A stretch of 64,000 bases of DNA from Nocardioides gilvus. Lineage in GTDB: Bacteria > Actinomycetota > Actinomycetes > Propionibacteriales > Nocardioidaceae. Each line of letters starts with the position of its first letter. Within the stretch, counting starts at the first letter, position 1. A program made the translations under genes and the position numbers. This document shows positions 43,709-52,711 of the stretch, one piece after another. The notes below the pieces were generated by a model. The model was not told the origin of the DNA. It did not search any database and was given only the letters and a program-made list of their open reading frames with translations. Location: positions 434,001-498,000 of the forward strand of contig NZ_QHKY01000003.1 in assembly GCF_003194605.1 (NCBI RefSeq). Direction: 5' to 3'.

Positions 43709-44605
43709 TTACTCGACGGTGATCGTGCGGGTGTCCACGAGCGGGGCTCCGCCCTCACCGTCGGACGCGTCGTCCTCGGAGACCTCGACGACGTAGTCGC
43801 CGGGCTTCAGCGACACGGTGAAGGTGTAGGGCGCCAAGGTCATCCCTTCCTCGGACGTGGTGAACCCTGCCTCCATCTCCTTGCCCTTCGGGTCGAGCAC
43901 ACGCCACAGCACGGTGCCCTCGAAGGCGATCGCCTCACCGGTCACCGTCAGGTCTCCGGTGATCGTCTCGCCTTCGGCCGGGGTGTCGATCCCGACGAAC
44001 GCGCGCACGTCGTCACCGGCCTGGCGACCGATCGGGTCGGCCCAGTCGACGTGGCCCCACATGTCGGTGGCCGACTCACCGTCGATGAGCAGCTGGACGG
44101 CCAGGTCGTCGCCGTAGAGCTGGGTCACGGTCCACACCAGCTGCTGGGCCATCATCTCGGCGGCCTCGGCTCCCACGTTGGCCTCGCGCGCCTCGGCGGA
44201 GAGGTCGACGTTGATCACGCCGTCAGACTCACCGACCGAGAGCACCTCGGTGTCAGGGTTCCAGCTGGTCGTGTAGTCAGGGTCCTCGGGACCACCGATC
44301 ATCGCCTCGACGGCTCCGATGCCGTCGATGCCCGTCTCGCGGGGCTCCCTGACCAACCGCAGGCCGGCGCGAGTGTCGATCGTGAAGTAGACCGGGGTGA
44401 TGTCCGAGAAGCTGCGGTCCGCGTCGTCGCTCGGCGTGGGCGTGGGAGTGACCGAGGGGGTGTTCGACGGCGAGGTCGAGGGGTCGGCCACCGTGTCCGG
44501 CTCGTCGTCGCCGCAACCAGCCAGGGCGAGTGAGCCGATCATCAGGAGGGCGAGGGCCGACGTACGACGGTGGGCGCGGGAACGGGTGAGGACTGGGGTT
44601 GGCAT
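43709..44605 (-). CDS. Lipoprotein with GerMN and Gmad2 domains
   Basis: A 298-residue exported lipoprotein: signal with lipobox LAGC at about residues 27-30 and a Ser/Thr/Pro-rich spacer. The GerMN domain (about 65-180; TIDTRAGLRLVREPR...AQQLVWTVTQL) is followed by a Gmad2 Ig-like domain (DTPAEGETITGDLTVTGEAIAFEGTVLWRV...TRTITVE). In actinobacteria this combination is common on the outer face of the membrane and is thought to bind wall components; the role is not established. It is convergent with the helical-protein gene. Confidence 0.85.
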   Translation of the reverse strand: MPTPVLTRSRAHRRTSALALLMIGSLALAGCGDDEPDTVADPSTSPSNTPSVTPTPTPSDDADRSFSDITPVYFTIDTRAGLRLVREPRETGIDGIGAVEAMIGGPEDPDYTTSWNPDTEVLSVGESDGVINVDLSAEAREANVGAEAAEMMAQQLVWTVTQLYGDDLAVQLLIDGESATDMWGHVDWADPIGRQAGDDVRAFVGIDTPAEGETITGDLTVTGEAIAFEGTVLWRVLDPKGKEMEAGFTTSEEGMTLAPYTFTVSLKPGDYVVEVSEDDASDGEGGAPLVDTRTITVE

Positions 44606-44698
44606 GAGGTCATGTTTGCACCCGCTCGCGGTGGAGGGAAGGCGTACGCCAGTCCGCCAGCGACAGAGGTGAGTAGAGAACCCGCGCCAGGACCGTGC

Positions 44699-45268
44699 TC
44701 ACTGCCGGGCGGGATCTGACCGTTCCGTGGAGGCGATGAAGTCGGGGACTGCGCTACTGGACTTGATCGGCCCGAGATGGACCGCCACCAATTCCCCCTG
44801 ATGAACCAGGACGGAGACAGGAAGACCATTGCGTGGCAAGTGCTTCACGAATGACTCCGAGTACTTCCCGTCAGAGTCCATCCAAGATGGAAACTCGGCC
44901 CCCACTTCGTCCTCGAACTCTCGCGCATACTTCACGAACTGGTCGCGGGAGACTCCCAACACCTGGATGAAGTTCGCCTTCGAAAGTTCGTTGAGTTCTG
45001 GAATCTCGGCGCGACACGGACCGCAGGTACTCGCCCAGAAGTTGATCAGGATCCAAGGGGTTGCTGTGTTCCAGTCAGCGTCACTGATCGGGTCTCCGGG
45101 CGGCAGTGCGACTTCCGGGCTTCCTTTGACTTCGTACCATCCCAGAGTGACTGCATCGGGCTTTCCCTGTTCCGCTCCCGATCCCACGGGCGCAGGCGAA
45201 CAGGCGGAGACGAGCACGGCCACCACGGCGCTGAGGAGGCCGAGGACCCACCGTCCCTTGAACAACAC
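44699..45268 (-). CDS. TlpA/ResA-like thioredoxin-fold lipoprotein
   Basis: A 189-residue membrane-anchored thiol-disulfide protein. The lipobox VSAC follows MLFKGRWVLGLLSAVVAVL. A thioredoxin active site CGPC in NFWASTCGPCRAEIPELN and a cis-Pro region GLPVSVLV are visible. It probably reduces or shuffles extracytoplasmic disulfides, for example in cytochrome maturation. GTG 45268 gives a clean signal peptide; TTG 45292 is an alternative. The gene is visibly poorer in GC than all its neighbours and breaks the codon bias of the window, suggesting recent acquisition. Confidence 0.8.
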   Translation of the reverse strand: MLFKGRWVLGLLSAVVAVLVSACSPAPVGSGAEQGKPDAVTLGWYEVKGSPEVALPPGDPISDADWNTATPWILINFWASTCGPCRAEIPELNELSKANFIQVLGVSRDQFVKYAREFEDEVGAEFPSWMDSDGKYSESFVKHLPRNGLPVSVLVHQGELVAVHLGPIKSSSAVPDFIASTERSDPARQ

Positions 45269-45387
45269 TGGAGTCCCCGGTTCTCTCAACACTCATTGGG
45301 CGCGCCGAGCCTAGCGGGACCCCAACCGGGAGGCCGTCCAGTCAGTCGAAGCCAAAGTAGAGAAGAGCCGCCGGGGATTTCGTCTCC

Positions 45388-45393
45388 TATGCT
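45388..45393 (+). promoter_or_regulatory. -10 hexamer of probable leaderless cls promoter
   Basis: TATGCT ends 6 nt before GTG 45400. Confidence 0.45.
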
Positions 45394-45399
45394 GCGAGC

Positions 45400-46878
45400 G
45401 TGAACCTCGATGAGATATCGCTCGTGGCAGCGGTGCTGGGCGGCGTCGTGGTCACCATCGAGATCGCGATGCGGGTCGCCGCGCTCGGCATCATCCCCGG
45501 CAACCGCAAACCTTCGACCGGCATGGCCTGGCTGCTCATGGTCCTGCTGAACCCGATGCTCGGCTTCATCGGTTTCAGCTTCTTCGGCTCCAACCGGGTC
45601 GGACGGCGACGCCACCAGCGCCAGGCCGAGATCAATGCCATGATCCGCGAGCGCGCCCGCGACCTGCCGCCGCCGGCCACCCTCGACGCCTTCTCACCGC
45701 CCGTACGCTCGGCCGTACGGCTCAACAGCACGCTCGGGGCGTTGCCGCTGCATGACGCCAACGACGTGATCCTGCTGCCTGACTACGAGTCCGCGATCGG
45801 GACCATGACCCAGGCGATCCGCGAGGCTCGCGCGACCGTGCACGTCGAGTTCTACATCGCGGCCCTCGACGACCTGACCCGACCGTTCTTCGAGGCGATG
45901 GCCGAGGCCAGCGAACGGGGCGTCACGGTCCGTTTCCTCTTCGACCACATCGGCTCCCGCGGTATCCCGGTGCACCGGGAAATGCTGAAGTTCCTGGCCG
46001 AGTCGACGATCGACTGGCACCCGATGCTGCCGATCAAGCCTCTGCGGGGCCGCTGGCGGCGACCTGACCTGCGCAACCACCGGAAGCTTCTGGTGATCGA
46101 CGGCGAAATCGGATTCACCGGGTCGCTGAACCTGATCGAACGCGGCTACAACAAGCCGAAGAACCACAAGCACGGACGCGAGTGGGTGGAGCTGATGCTT
46201 CGCCTCGAAGGGCCGGTCGTCGCCTCCCTCGAAGCCGTCTTCACCGGCGACTGGTGGCTGGAGACCGACGAACTCCTCCAAGTCACCGGACATCCGGTCA
46301 CCGGCGGCGCGCCCGAGTCGATGCACGACGTCCCGTGCCAGCTGGTGCCCAGTGGCCCTGGCTATCCCAGCGAGAACAACCTGCGACTCTTCACGACCCT
46401 CATCTATGCCGCCGAGCAGCGCCTCTCGATCACCAGCCCGTACTTCGTCCCCGACGAATCCCTGCTGTACGCCGTCACCACCGCCGCCCAGCGCGGCGTC
46501 GAGGTCGAACTCTTCGTCTCCGAGGTCTCCGACCAGTTCGCGGTCGGGCACGCGCAGGCCTCCTTCTACCGTGCCCTCCTGGAGGCCGGCGTACGGATCC
46601 ATCGCTATCCTGCGCCGTACATCCTGCACTCGAAGTTCTTCAGCGTCGACGACGAAGTCGCCGTGGTGGGCACGAGCAACATGGACCAGCGGTCGTTCTC
46701 GCTCAACTACGAGATGTCGCTGATGATGGTCGACCCGGACGTGGTCCGAGCGATCCGCGAGATCGAGGACACCTACCGCGCGCTCTCGAAGGAGCTCACC
46801 CTCGAGGAGTGGAGCCAGCGCTCGGTGGGCGCCCGATACGTCGACAACATCATGCGGCTCACCTCAGCACTGCAGTGA
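45400..46878 (+). CDS. cls: Cardiolipin synthase (PLD type)
   Basis: A 492-residue enzyme. Two N-terminal membrane helices (about 8-28 and 41-62) precede two phospholipase D HKD motifs: HRKLLVIDGEIGFTGSLN around 230 and HSKFFSVDDEVAVVGTSNMD around 413. It transfers a phosphatidyl group to phosphatidylglycerol. The length is normal for bacterial ClsA. Its 3' end overlaps the convergent gene by 15 bp. Confidence 0.93.
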   Translation: MNLDEISLVAAVLGGVVVTIEIAMRVAALGIIPGNRKPSTGMAWLLMVLLNPMLGFIGFSFFGSNRVGRRRHQRQAEINAMIRERARDLPPPATLDAFSPPVRSAVRLNSTLGALPLHDANDVILLPDYESAIGTMTQAIREARATVHVEFYIAALDDLTRPFFEAMAEASERGVTVRFLFDHIGSRGIPVHREMLKFLAESTIDWHPMLPIKPLRGRWRRPDLRNHRKLLVIDGEIGFTGSLNLIERGYNKPKNHKHGREWVELMLRLEGPVVASLEAVFTGDWWLETDELLQVTGHPVTGGAPESMHDVPCQLVPSGPGYPSENNLRLFTTLIYAAEQRLSITSPYFVPDESLLYAVTTAAQRGVEVELFVSEVSDQFAVGHAQASFYRALLEAGVRIHRYPAPYILHSKFFSVDDEVAVVGTSNMDQRSFSLNYEMSLMMVDPDVVRAIREIEDTYRALSKELTLEEWSQRSVGARYVDNIMRLTSALQ

Positions 46879-47361
46879 GCGTGGGCCCGGGCTTGACTCC
46901 CCGAGCGTGATCGCGAGATCCGTATGCAGTTGGCCGACGACCCGCTCCCAGCTCTCCGGTCCCTGACCCGCAGCGGCCGCCGCGAGCCGGTGGGTGTAGC
47001 CAGCGAAACGGCGCATCCGGCTGGCCAGTTGCGCCGCCGCCTCCGGCACCGCATCGCGATCCTCGGTCGCGGAGGCGAGCACCCCGTACGCCCGGCGTAC
47101 GTCGTCCTCGACCCCCAGCCGGCTCATCTCGTCGTGCACCTTGGTCGCGTGCTCGGCGCGTCCCGCGTCCGTGACGACCCAGGCGTCCGGGCCGTTGCCC
47201 CACTTGGCGGTGCCGACGACAGCCATGTCCATCAACTCGGCCTCGCAGTCGGACTCGGGGAGCTCGCTGACGTAGGACAACTCGTCCAGCGTCGTCTCGC
47301 CCAACAACGACAGGTAGGTCAGGACCTGCAGGTGGATGTCGGTGAGGTGGGGGGACGTCAC
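46864..47361 (-). CDS. Winged-helix-like protein, possible transcriptional regulator
   Basis: A 165-residue protein. The N-terminal half (HLQVLTYLSLLGETTLDELSYVSELPESDCEAELMDMAVVGTAKWGNGPDAWVVTDAGRAEHATKV) has the helix-turn-helix plus wing layout of MarR/PadR-type DNA-binding domains, ending in the typical xTxxGR element. The helical C-terminal half may dimerise. No partner or target is evident. It is convergent with, and overlapping, cls. Confidence 0.65.
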   Translation of the reverse strand: MTSPHLTDIHLQVLTYLSLLGETTLDELSYVSELPESDCEAELMDMAVVGTAKWGNGPDAWVVTDAGRAEHATKVHDEMSRLGVEDDVRRAYGVLASATEDRDAVPEAAAQLASRMRRFAGYTHRLAAAAAGQGPESWERVVGQLHTDLAITLGESSPGPRSLQC

Positions 47362-47413
47362 GGGGCCAAAGTTAGCCCGCGCCCAGGGCTACTCGTGCTC
47401 AGGGCCCTCGTGC

Positions 47414-49978
47414 TCAGGGCTCCTCCATGTCCGGATGGGCGCCCGGCGGCGTCATCGCCGACGGCGTCCAGGCGGCGTACGGGTCCTGTCGTGCCTCCAT
47501 CGGCACCGGGTCCGGGACGCCCGCAGTGATCCGGGTGCCGTCGGCGCGGATCCCACCGGTCTGGGGTTCGTTGCCGAGTCGACCGTCGTAACGCGGGCCC
47601 TGGTGTTCCAGCGGGACCTCGACCGGCGTCCCGGGGGCCACCGTGAACTCCTCGTCGCGCACCGACAGCGTGATCGGGTTCTCGCCCTCGCTGATCTCCA
47701 GACGCAGGACGTCCTGCGTCAGGTGCACCGACAGACAGGAACCCTTCCACGAGATCTTGAACCGGAGGTCCTCCCAGTCGACGGGCAACCTCGGGTCGAA
47801 GGAGAGCTGGCCACCCTGGTCGCGCATCCCTCCGAAACCGAAGACCAAGCCACTCCACACGCCGCCCGCCGAGGCCACGTGGATCCCGTCGACGGTGTTG
47901 TCGTGGCGGTCGCCGAGGTCGGTGTGCAGCGCGTGCCAGAAGTAGTCCATCGCCATCTCGTGGTGGCCCACCTCGGCCGCCATGATCGACTGCACGACCG
48001 CGGAGAGGGTCGAGTCACCCGTGGTGATCGGGTCGTAGTACTCGAAGTCGGCCTTCTTCTCCTCGTCGGTGAACATCTCGCCGTGCAGGAAGAGGGCCAG
48101 CACCACGTCGGCCTGCTTGAGCACCTGGAAGCGGTAGATCACCAGCGGGTGGTAGTTCAGCAGGAGCGGGCGCAACTCCTGGGGCGTGCGGGAGAGGTCC
48201 CAGACCTCACGGTCCAGGAAGAAGTCGTCCTGGGGATGGATGCCCAGACCGGCGTCGAAGGGGATCGTCATCCCCTCGGCGCAGCGCAACCACTCCTCCA
48301 CCTCGTCGGGCTGCACGTGCAGGCGATTGATCAGGGCGCGGTGGGCGGCCGGGTCGCTCGTCCGCATGCGGGAGACCACCAGGGAGGCGGCACGCAGGTT
48401 GAAGCGCGCCATCAGGTTGGTGAAGAGGTTGTTGTTGACCACCGTCGTGTACTCGTCGGGGCCGGTGACGCCGTGGATGTGGAAGCTGGGCTGCCCGTTG
48501 CTGCGCCAGAACCCCAGGTCACGCCACATCCGGGCGGTCTCGACGAGGAGGTCGACCCCTTCCTCCCGCAGGAAGGCGTCGTCACCGCTCGCGACGACGT
48601 ACTGCATCAGGGCGTAGACGATGTCGCCGTTGATGTGCATCTGCGCCGAGCCGGCGGCGTAGTAGGCCGAGGCCTCCTCGCCATTGATCGTGCGCCACGG
48701 GAAGAGTGCGCCGCTCTGTGCCATCTCCGAGGCGCGGATCCGGGCAGCGGGCAGCATCCGACGACGGAAGTGGAGGGCGCTGCGGGCCAGGCCGGGCTGG
48801 GTGTAGGTGAGGAACGGGATCACGTAGATCTCGGTGTCCCAGAAGTAGTGGCCCTCGTAACCGCTGCCGGTGACGCCCTTGGCTGCGATGCCCTGGCCGT
48901 CCGCCCGACCCGTCGCCTGGGCCAGGCAGAAGAGGTTGAAGCGCACCGCCTGCTGGATGTCGGGCGACGCACCGACCTGGACGTCGGAGGAGGCCCAGAA
49001 GGCGTCGTACCACTCGCGCTGCTCGGCCTCGAGGTCGGCGACGCTCAGCCCTGACACCCGGTCGAGCGTACGGTCGCAGCGATCCGAGAGCTCGCGGACC
49101 GGGACCCCCTTCGAGGAGTGGTAGGTGACGATCTTCTCGAGCCGGATCGTCTGACCCTCGCGGGCGTTGGTCCGGTAGACGGTCTTGGCCTGGTCGTCGC
49201 CCACCCGCGTCACCACGTCTGGGTCCTCGGCACCTTCGAGGCGGTGCTCGGCGGCCACGGCGATGGTCATCCCCGACGCGGCGCACTGGTACCCGAGCAT
49301 CTGTCGGCCGTCCTCGCAGGCCTGCGCCTTCGGGATCAGGACGCGTTCGGAGAAGGCGGCGGCCTTGCGGGGGTCGCCCATCGATCCCTTCGAGCTGTCG
49401 GGACCGCGGAAGTCGTCGGAGCCGTCCTGCCGGTTGATCAGTTGCGACGAGATCACGACGGGCGCGTTGCCGTCGAGCATCGTGACCTCCAGCGAGAGAA
49501 CCGCGACGTGCCGCTGGGCCATCGAGACCATGCGCGTGGACTCGACCAACACGCGCTTGCCGGCCGGCGTACGCCAGACGAGACGTCGCTTCAGCACCCC
49601 GGTGCGGAAGTCGAGCGCGCGCTCGTACTCCTCGAGCTCGGAGACGCCGAGGACCAGCGGCTCGTCGTCGACGTACAGCTTCATGACCTTGGAGTCCGGC
49701 ACGTTGACCAGCGTCTGGCCGGTCTGCGCGAACCCGAACGCGCTCTCCGCGTGCCGGATCTCCCACGTCTCGTGGAAGCCGTTGATGAAGGTGCCGTGGG
49801 CGACCGCCTCTCGGCCCTCCTCCGGGTTGCCGCGCATGCCGAGGTAGCCGTTGGCGACGGCGAACAGGGTCTCCTCCGCACCCGTGCCCATGTGCTGGAA
49901 GGCGGTCTCCACCAGTCGCCACTCGTCGACCGGGTAGAGGTCGCGGTCGAGGTTCTCGCGCAACTTGCTGTGGCCCAT
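47414..49978 (-). CDS. Glycoside hydrolase family 65 disaccharide phosphorylase
   Basis: An 854-residue enzyme of the trehalose/maltose/kojibiose phosphorylase family, which splits an alpha-glucosyl disaccharide with phosphate into beta-glucose 1-phosphate and glucose. N-terminal GH65N beta-sandwich (NGYLGMRGNPEEG), (alpha/alpha)6 barrel with GYEGHYFWDTEIYVIPFL and catalytic Glu in HGVTGPDEYTTVVNNN, then KQADVVLAL (phosphate site) and a C-terminal GH65C domain. ATG 49978 shares a base with the stop of the HAD gene upstream, whose predicted product interconverts glucose 1- and 6-phosphate. The exact linkage specificity is not readable. Confidence 0.9.
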   Translation of the reverse strand: MGHSKLRENLDRDLYPVDEWRLVETAFQHMGTGAEETLFAVANGYLGMRGNPEEGREAVAHGTFINGFHETWEIRHAESAFGFAQTGQTLVNVPDSKVMKLYVDDEPLVLGVSELEEYERALDFRTGVLKRRLVWRTPAGKRVLVESTRMVSMAQRHVAVLSLEVTMLDGNAPVVISSQLINRQDGSDDFRGPDSSKGSMGDPRKAAAFSERVLIPKAQACEDGRQMLGYQCAASGMTIAVAAEHRLEGAEDPDVVTRVGDDQAKTVYRTNAREGQTIRLEKIVTYHSSKGVPVRELSDRCDRTLDRVSGLSVADLEAEQREWYDAFWASSDVQVGASPDIQQAVRFNLFCLAQATGRADGQGIAAKGVTGSGYEGHYFWDTEIYVIPFLTYTQPGLARSALHFRRRMLPAARIRASEMAQSGALFPWRTINGEEASAYYAAGSAQMHINGDIVYALMQYVVASGDDAFLREEGVDLLVETARMWRDLGFWRSNGQPSFHIHGVTGPDEYTTVVNNNLFTNLMARFNLRAASLVVSRMRTSDPAAHRALINRLHVQPDEVEEWLRCAEGMTIPFDAGLGIHPQDDFFLDREVWDLSRTPQELRPLLLNYHPLVIYRFQVLKQADVVLALFLHGEMFTDEEKKADFEYYDPITTGDSTLSAVVQSIMAAEVGHHEMAMDYFWHALHTDLGDRHDNTVDGIHVASAGGVWSGLVFGFGGMRDQGGQLSFDPRLPVDWEDLRFKISWKGSCLSVHLTQDVLRLEISEGENPITLSVRDEEFTVAPGTPVEVPLEHQGPRYDGRLGNEPQTGGIRADGTRITAGVPDPVPMEARQDPYAAWTPSAMTPPGAHPDMEEP

Positions 49979-50751
49979 CAGTTCACCTGTTCTTCGCGCT
50001 CAGAGGGGACGAGCTCGGCCAGGTCGGCGACGACGAGGTCGGCGCCTGCCTCGGTCAGCGCGTCCGCCCCGACGCCGCGGTCGACGCCGATCACCAGGGC
50101 GAAGTCGCCAGCCGCACCCGCGCGTACGCCGGAGACGGCGTCCTCGAGCACCACGCACTTCTGGGTGGGCGCACCGAGCACCTCGGCCGCGTGGACGAAC
50201 GTGTCCGGCGCCGGCTTGCCGGGCAGACCCAACTCCTCGGCGACGGCCCCGGAGACCACGGTCAGGAAGCGGTCGCTCAGGCCAGCGGCGGCGAGCACCG
50301 CGGGAGCGTTGCGGGAGGAGGAGACGACCGCGAGCGGCATGCCGAGGTCACGCAGGTGGTCGAGCAGCGCGACGCTGCCGGGATAGGCCACGACACCCTC
50401 GCGCTCGAGGACCTCGTTGAACGCCGTGTCCTTGCGGTTCCCGAGGCCTCGGACGGTGAGTGCGTCACCGGCGTCGTCGTCGCTGCCCTCGGGCAGGTCG
50501 ATGCCGCGGGAGGCGAGAAAGTCGCGGACCCCGTCGTAGCGCGGCTTGCCGTCGACGTGGGCGAAGTAGTCGGCCGGCTCGTACGGCGAGCGGTCGCCGC
50601 CGCCGGGGGCGTCCTCGCGACCCAGGAAGTCGTTGAACATCGCCGACCAGGCCCGCATGTGCACCTCGGCGGTCGGCGTCACCACGCCGTCCAGGTCGAA
50701 GAGCACGGCCGCATGGTCGGACCACTGGCCCGGCAAGGAGGAATCGCTCAT
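49978..50751 (-). CDS. HAD hydrolase, beta-phosphoglucomutase family
   Basis: A 257-residue HAD enzyme. Nucleophile motif LFDLDGVVTPT with Asp19 and Asp21, Lys/Arg cap-domain elements (GNRKDTAFNEVL), motif II VVSSSRNAP, motif III GKPAPDTF and motif IV VLEDAVSGVRAG. The translational coupling to a GH65 phosphorylase strongly suggests conversion of beta-glucose 1-phosphate to glucose 6-phosphate. The cap carries an insertion (GREDAPGGGDRSPYEPADYFAHVDGKPRYDG) common in this actinobacterial subgroup. ATG 50751 is used. Confidence 0.87.
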   Translation of the reverse strand: MSDSSLPGQWSDHAAVLFDLDGVVTPTAEVHMRAWSAMFNDFLGREDAPGGGDRSPYEPADYFAHVDGKPRYDGVRDFLASRGIDLPEGSDDDAGDALTVRGLGNRKDTAFNEVLEREGVVAYPGSVALLDHLRDLGMPLAVVSSSRNAPAVLAAAGLSDRFLTVVSGAVAEELGLPGKPAPDTFVHAAEVLGAPTQKCVVLEDAVSGVRAGAAGDFALVIGVDRGVGADALTEAGADLVVADLAELVPSEREEQVN

Positions 50752-50932
50752 TGGACGAGCGTAGGGCTTGTTCCCGCGTGAGTCTGCGTCGTCAGGACAC
50801 TGAACGGATGTGAGTCGTGCCGCACTCCTCCGACGTCGCCCTCTTGCGCCCGGTCGAGGGTGGGCCTCTGCGCGCAGGTTTCCGCGCTCGTCGGCGTACA
50901 TTCTCCGCAGACCGACTCCAGGAGGGTTGCCG

Positions 50933-52624
50933 ATGAGCCTGACCGACCTCGTCATCGGCGCCACCGAGCCTGCTCCTGACCAGACTGACGGCCACTGGAG
51001 CGGTGAGCACTGGGACGCCGTCGTCATCGGTGCCGGGCTCGGCGGCCTCTCGACCGCCGCCTTTCTCGCCACCAACTCCCAGCGAGTGCTCGTGCTCGAG
51101 CAGCACCGGGTCGTCGGCGGCAACGCGCAGGCGCATCGGCCGGCAGATACGCCTTACGACTTCGACGTCGGCGTGCACCACGTCGGCGAGTGCGAGCCGG
51201 GCGGGCGGATGCGCACCCTGACGGACGCGCTCGGCATCGGCGACCAGATCGAATGGCTCCCCCTCGACCCCGACGGCTTCTCCACGATCACCCTGCCCGA
51301 GGTGCGGTTCCGCGTGCCGGTCGGCTGGGAGGCGTACGTCGAGCGGCTCGTCGCGACCTTCCCCGCCGAGGAGGCCGCGTTGCGCCGCTGCGTCGGCGTG
51401 CTCCGGGAGGTCGCGGCACAGGTGCGTGCGCCGCACACGACCGGCTGGTCCGCCGGCGCGAAGGCTGCTCTGAGCAGCCCCACGACGTTGCGCTGGGGCC
51501 GGCGCCGATTGGCGAAGCTCTTCGACACCTGCGGCCTCTCACCGAACGCCCGAGCGGTGATCGCGGGCGAGTCCGGCGGCTACGCCCTCCCCCCGTCCAA
51601 GGCACCGGTGGCCGTGCACGCCGGCTTCCTCGCCCACCACCTGACCTCCGGCGCCTGGTATCCGCGCGGCGGCGGCCAGGTGCTGCCGGCTCGGCTCACC
51701 CAGACCATCCAGGCCCACGGCGGCGTCGTGCGTACCGACGTCAAGGTCGACCGAATCATGGTCGAGGGCGGTCGCGCGATCGGCGTGACGCTCGTCGACG
51801 GCACGGAGATCCATGCCGGCGCGGTTGTCTCCAACGCTGACCCGAAACGTACGTACCTCGGTCTGGTCGGTCGTGAGCACCTGCCGCCCCGCCTGTTGCG
51901 CAGGGCCGAGAGCTGGACGATGGCGCTACCTCTCTTCACCGTGCACCTCGCCGTCGACATCGACCTCCGCGAACGTCTGCCGAACACCACCCAGTGGATC
52001 CACCCGGACACCGACGTCGAGGCGTCCTACGAGGCGGCGTACGCGGGCCGGATCGGTGACCGGGTCCCCGTACTCATGACGTCGCGCACCCTCAAGGACC
52101 CCTCCGGCGCGCAGGCGACACCCCACGGCCAGTCGGTGCTCACCCTCGTGGCCGTGGCGCCGTCCGACAGGAACACGTGGGCGTTGCGGGCCGGCGGCCC
52201 CAGCGCGGGCGAGCGGTACAGCCACCACGCGGGCTACCTCGACGCCAAGGAACGACTCACCGAATCCGTCATCGACACCGCCTGCCTGGTGATCCCGGAC
52301 CTGCGCGCGCACATCGTGCACCGCGAGGCCGCAACCCCGGTCACCCAGGAACGCTTCACGCTCGCCACCGACGGATCGGCGTACGGCCTCGAGTTGGCCT
52401 CCCGCCAGATCGGCCGCTTCCGCCCGGACGTGAAGTCACCGATCCCAGGTCTCTTCCTCACCGGCGCCGGCACCAGGCACCTGCACGGCGTGGTCGGGAC
52501 CTTGTACGGCGGTGCGGGCACCGCGGGCGCGATCCTCGGCCGTGACCTGTACACCGAGATGGCCGCCGGTGCCGTCTTCGCGGACCCCTCGCTGCGGGGA
52601 AGGTTTCAGGCACCACACGCCTGA
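50933..52624 (+). CDS. CrtI/phytoene desaturase-like FAD oxidoreductase
   Basis: A 563-residue flavoprotein. The dinucleotide-binding GAGLGG is at 33-38 with LVLEQHRVVGGNAQ after it. YDFDVGVHHVGE, SGAWYPRGGGQVLPARL, GAVVSNADPKRTYLGLVG and the C-terminal PGLFLTGAGTRHLHGVVGTLYGG are those of the CrtI/retinol saturase-like family. No other carotenoid gene is nearby, so the substrate is open. ATG 50933 has AGGAGG upstream; the reading frame extends upstream without conservation. Its stop codon and last residues (GRFQAPHA) lie inside palindrome copy 2. Confidence 0.85.
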   Translation: MSLTDLVIGATEPAPDQTDGHWSGEHWDAVVIGAGLGGLSTAAFLATNSQRVLVLEQHRVVGGNAQAHRPADTPYDFDVGVHHVGECEPGGRMRTLTDALGIGDQIEWLPLDPDGFSTITLPEVRFRVPVGWEAYVERLVATFPAEEAALRRCVGVLREVAAQVRAPHTTGWSAGAKAALSSPTTLRWGRRRLAKLFDTCGLSPNARAVIAGESGGYALPPSKAPVAVHAGFLAHHLTSGAWYPRGGGQVLPARLTQTIQAHGGVVRTDVKVDRIMVEGGRAIGVTLVDGTEIHAGAVVSNADPKRTYLGLVGREHLPPRLLRRAESWTMALPLFTVHLAVDIDLRERLPNTTQWIHPDTDVEASYEAAYAGRIGDRVPVLMTSRTLKDPSGAQATPHGQSVLTLVAVAPSDRNTWALRAGGPSAGERYSHHAGYLDAKERLTESVIDTACLVIPDLRAHIVHREAATPVTQERFTLATDGSAYGLELASRQIGRFRPDVKSPIPGLFLTGAGTRHLHGVVGTLYGGAGTAGAILGRDLYTEMAAGAVFADPSLRGRFQAPHA

Positions 52625-52634
52625 AACCCTCCCC
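52596..52634. repeat. 39-bp palindromic repeat, copy 2
   Basis: Arms GGGGAAGGTTTCAGGC and GCCTGAAACCCTCCCC (one mismatch) around ACCACAC. It includes the stop codon of the CrtI-like gene and can serve as its terminator. Confidence 0.9.
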
Positions 52635-52711
52635 AGAAGCGAGCAACTGAGGCTTCTCCACAACTACGGGCTCACTCCCACCCGGATCACCCGGCCGATC
52701 AGCAGGCTCAG

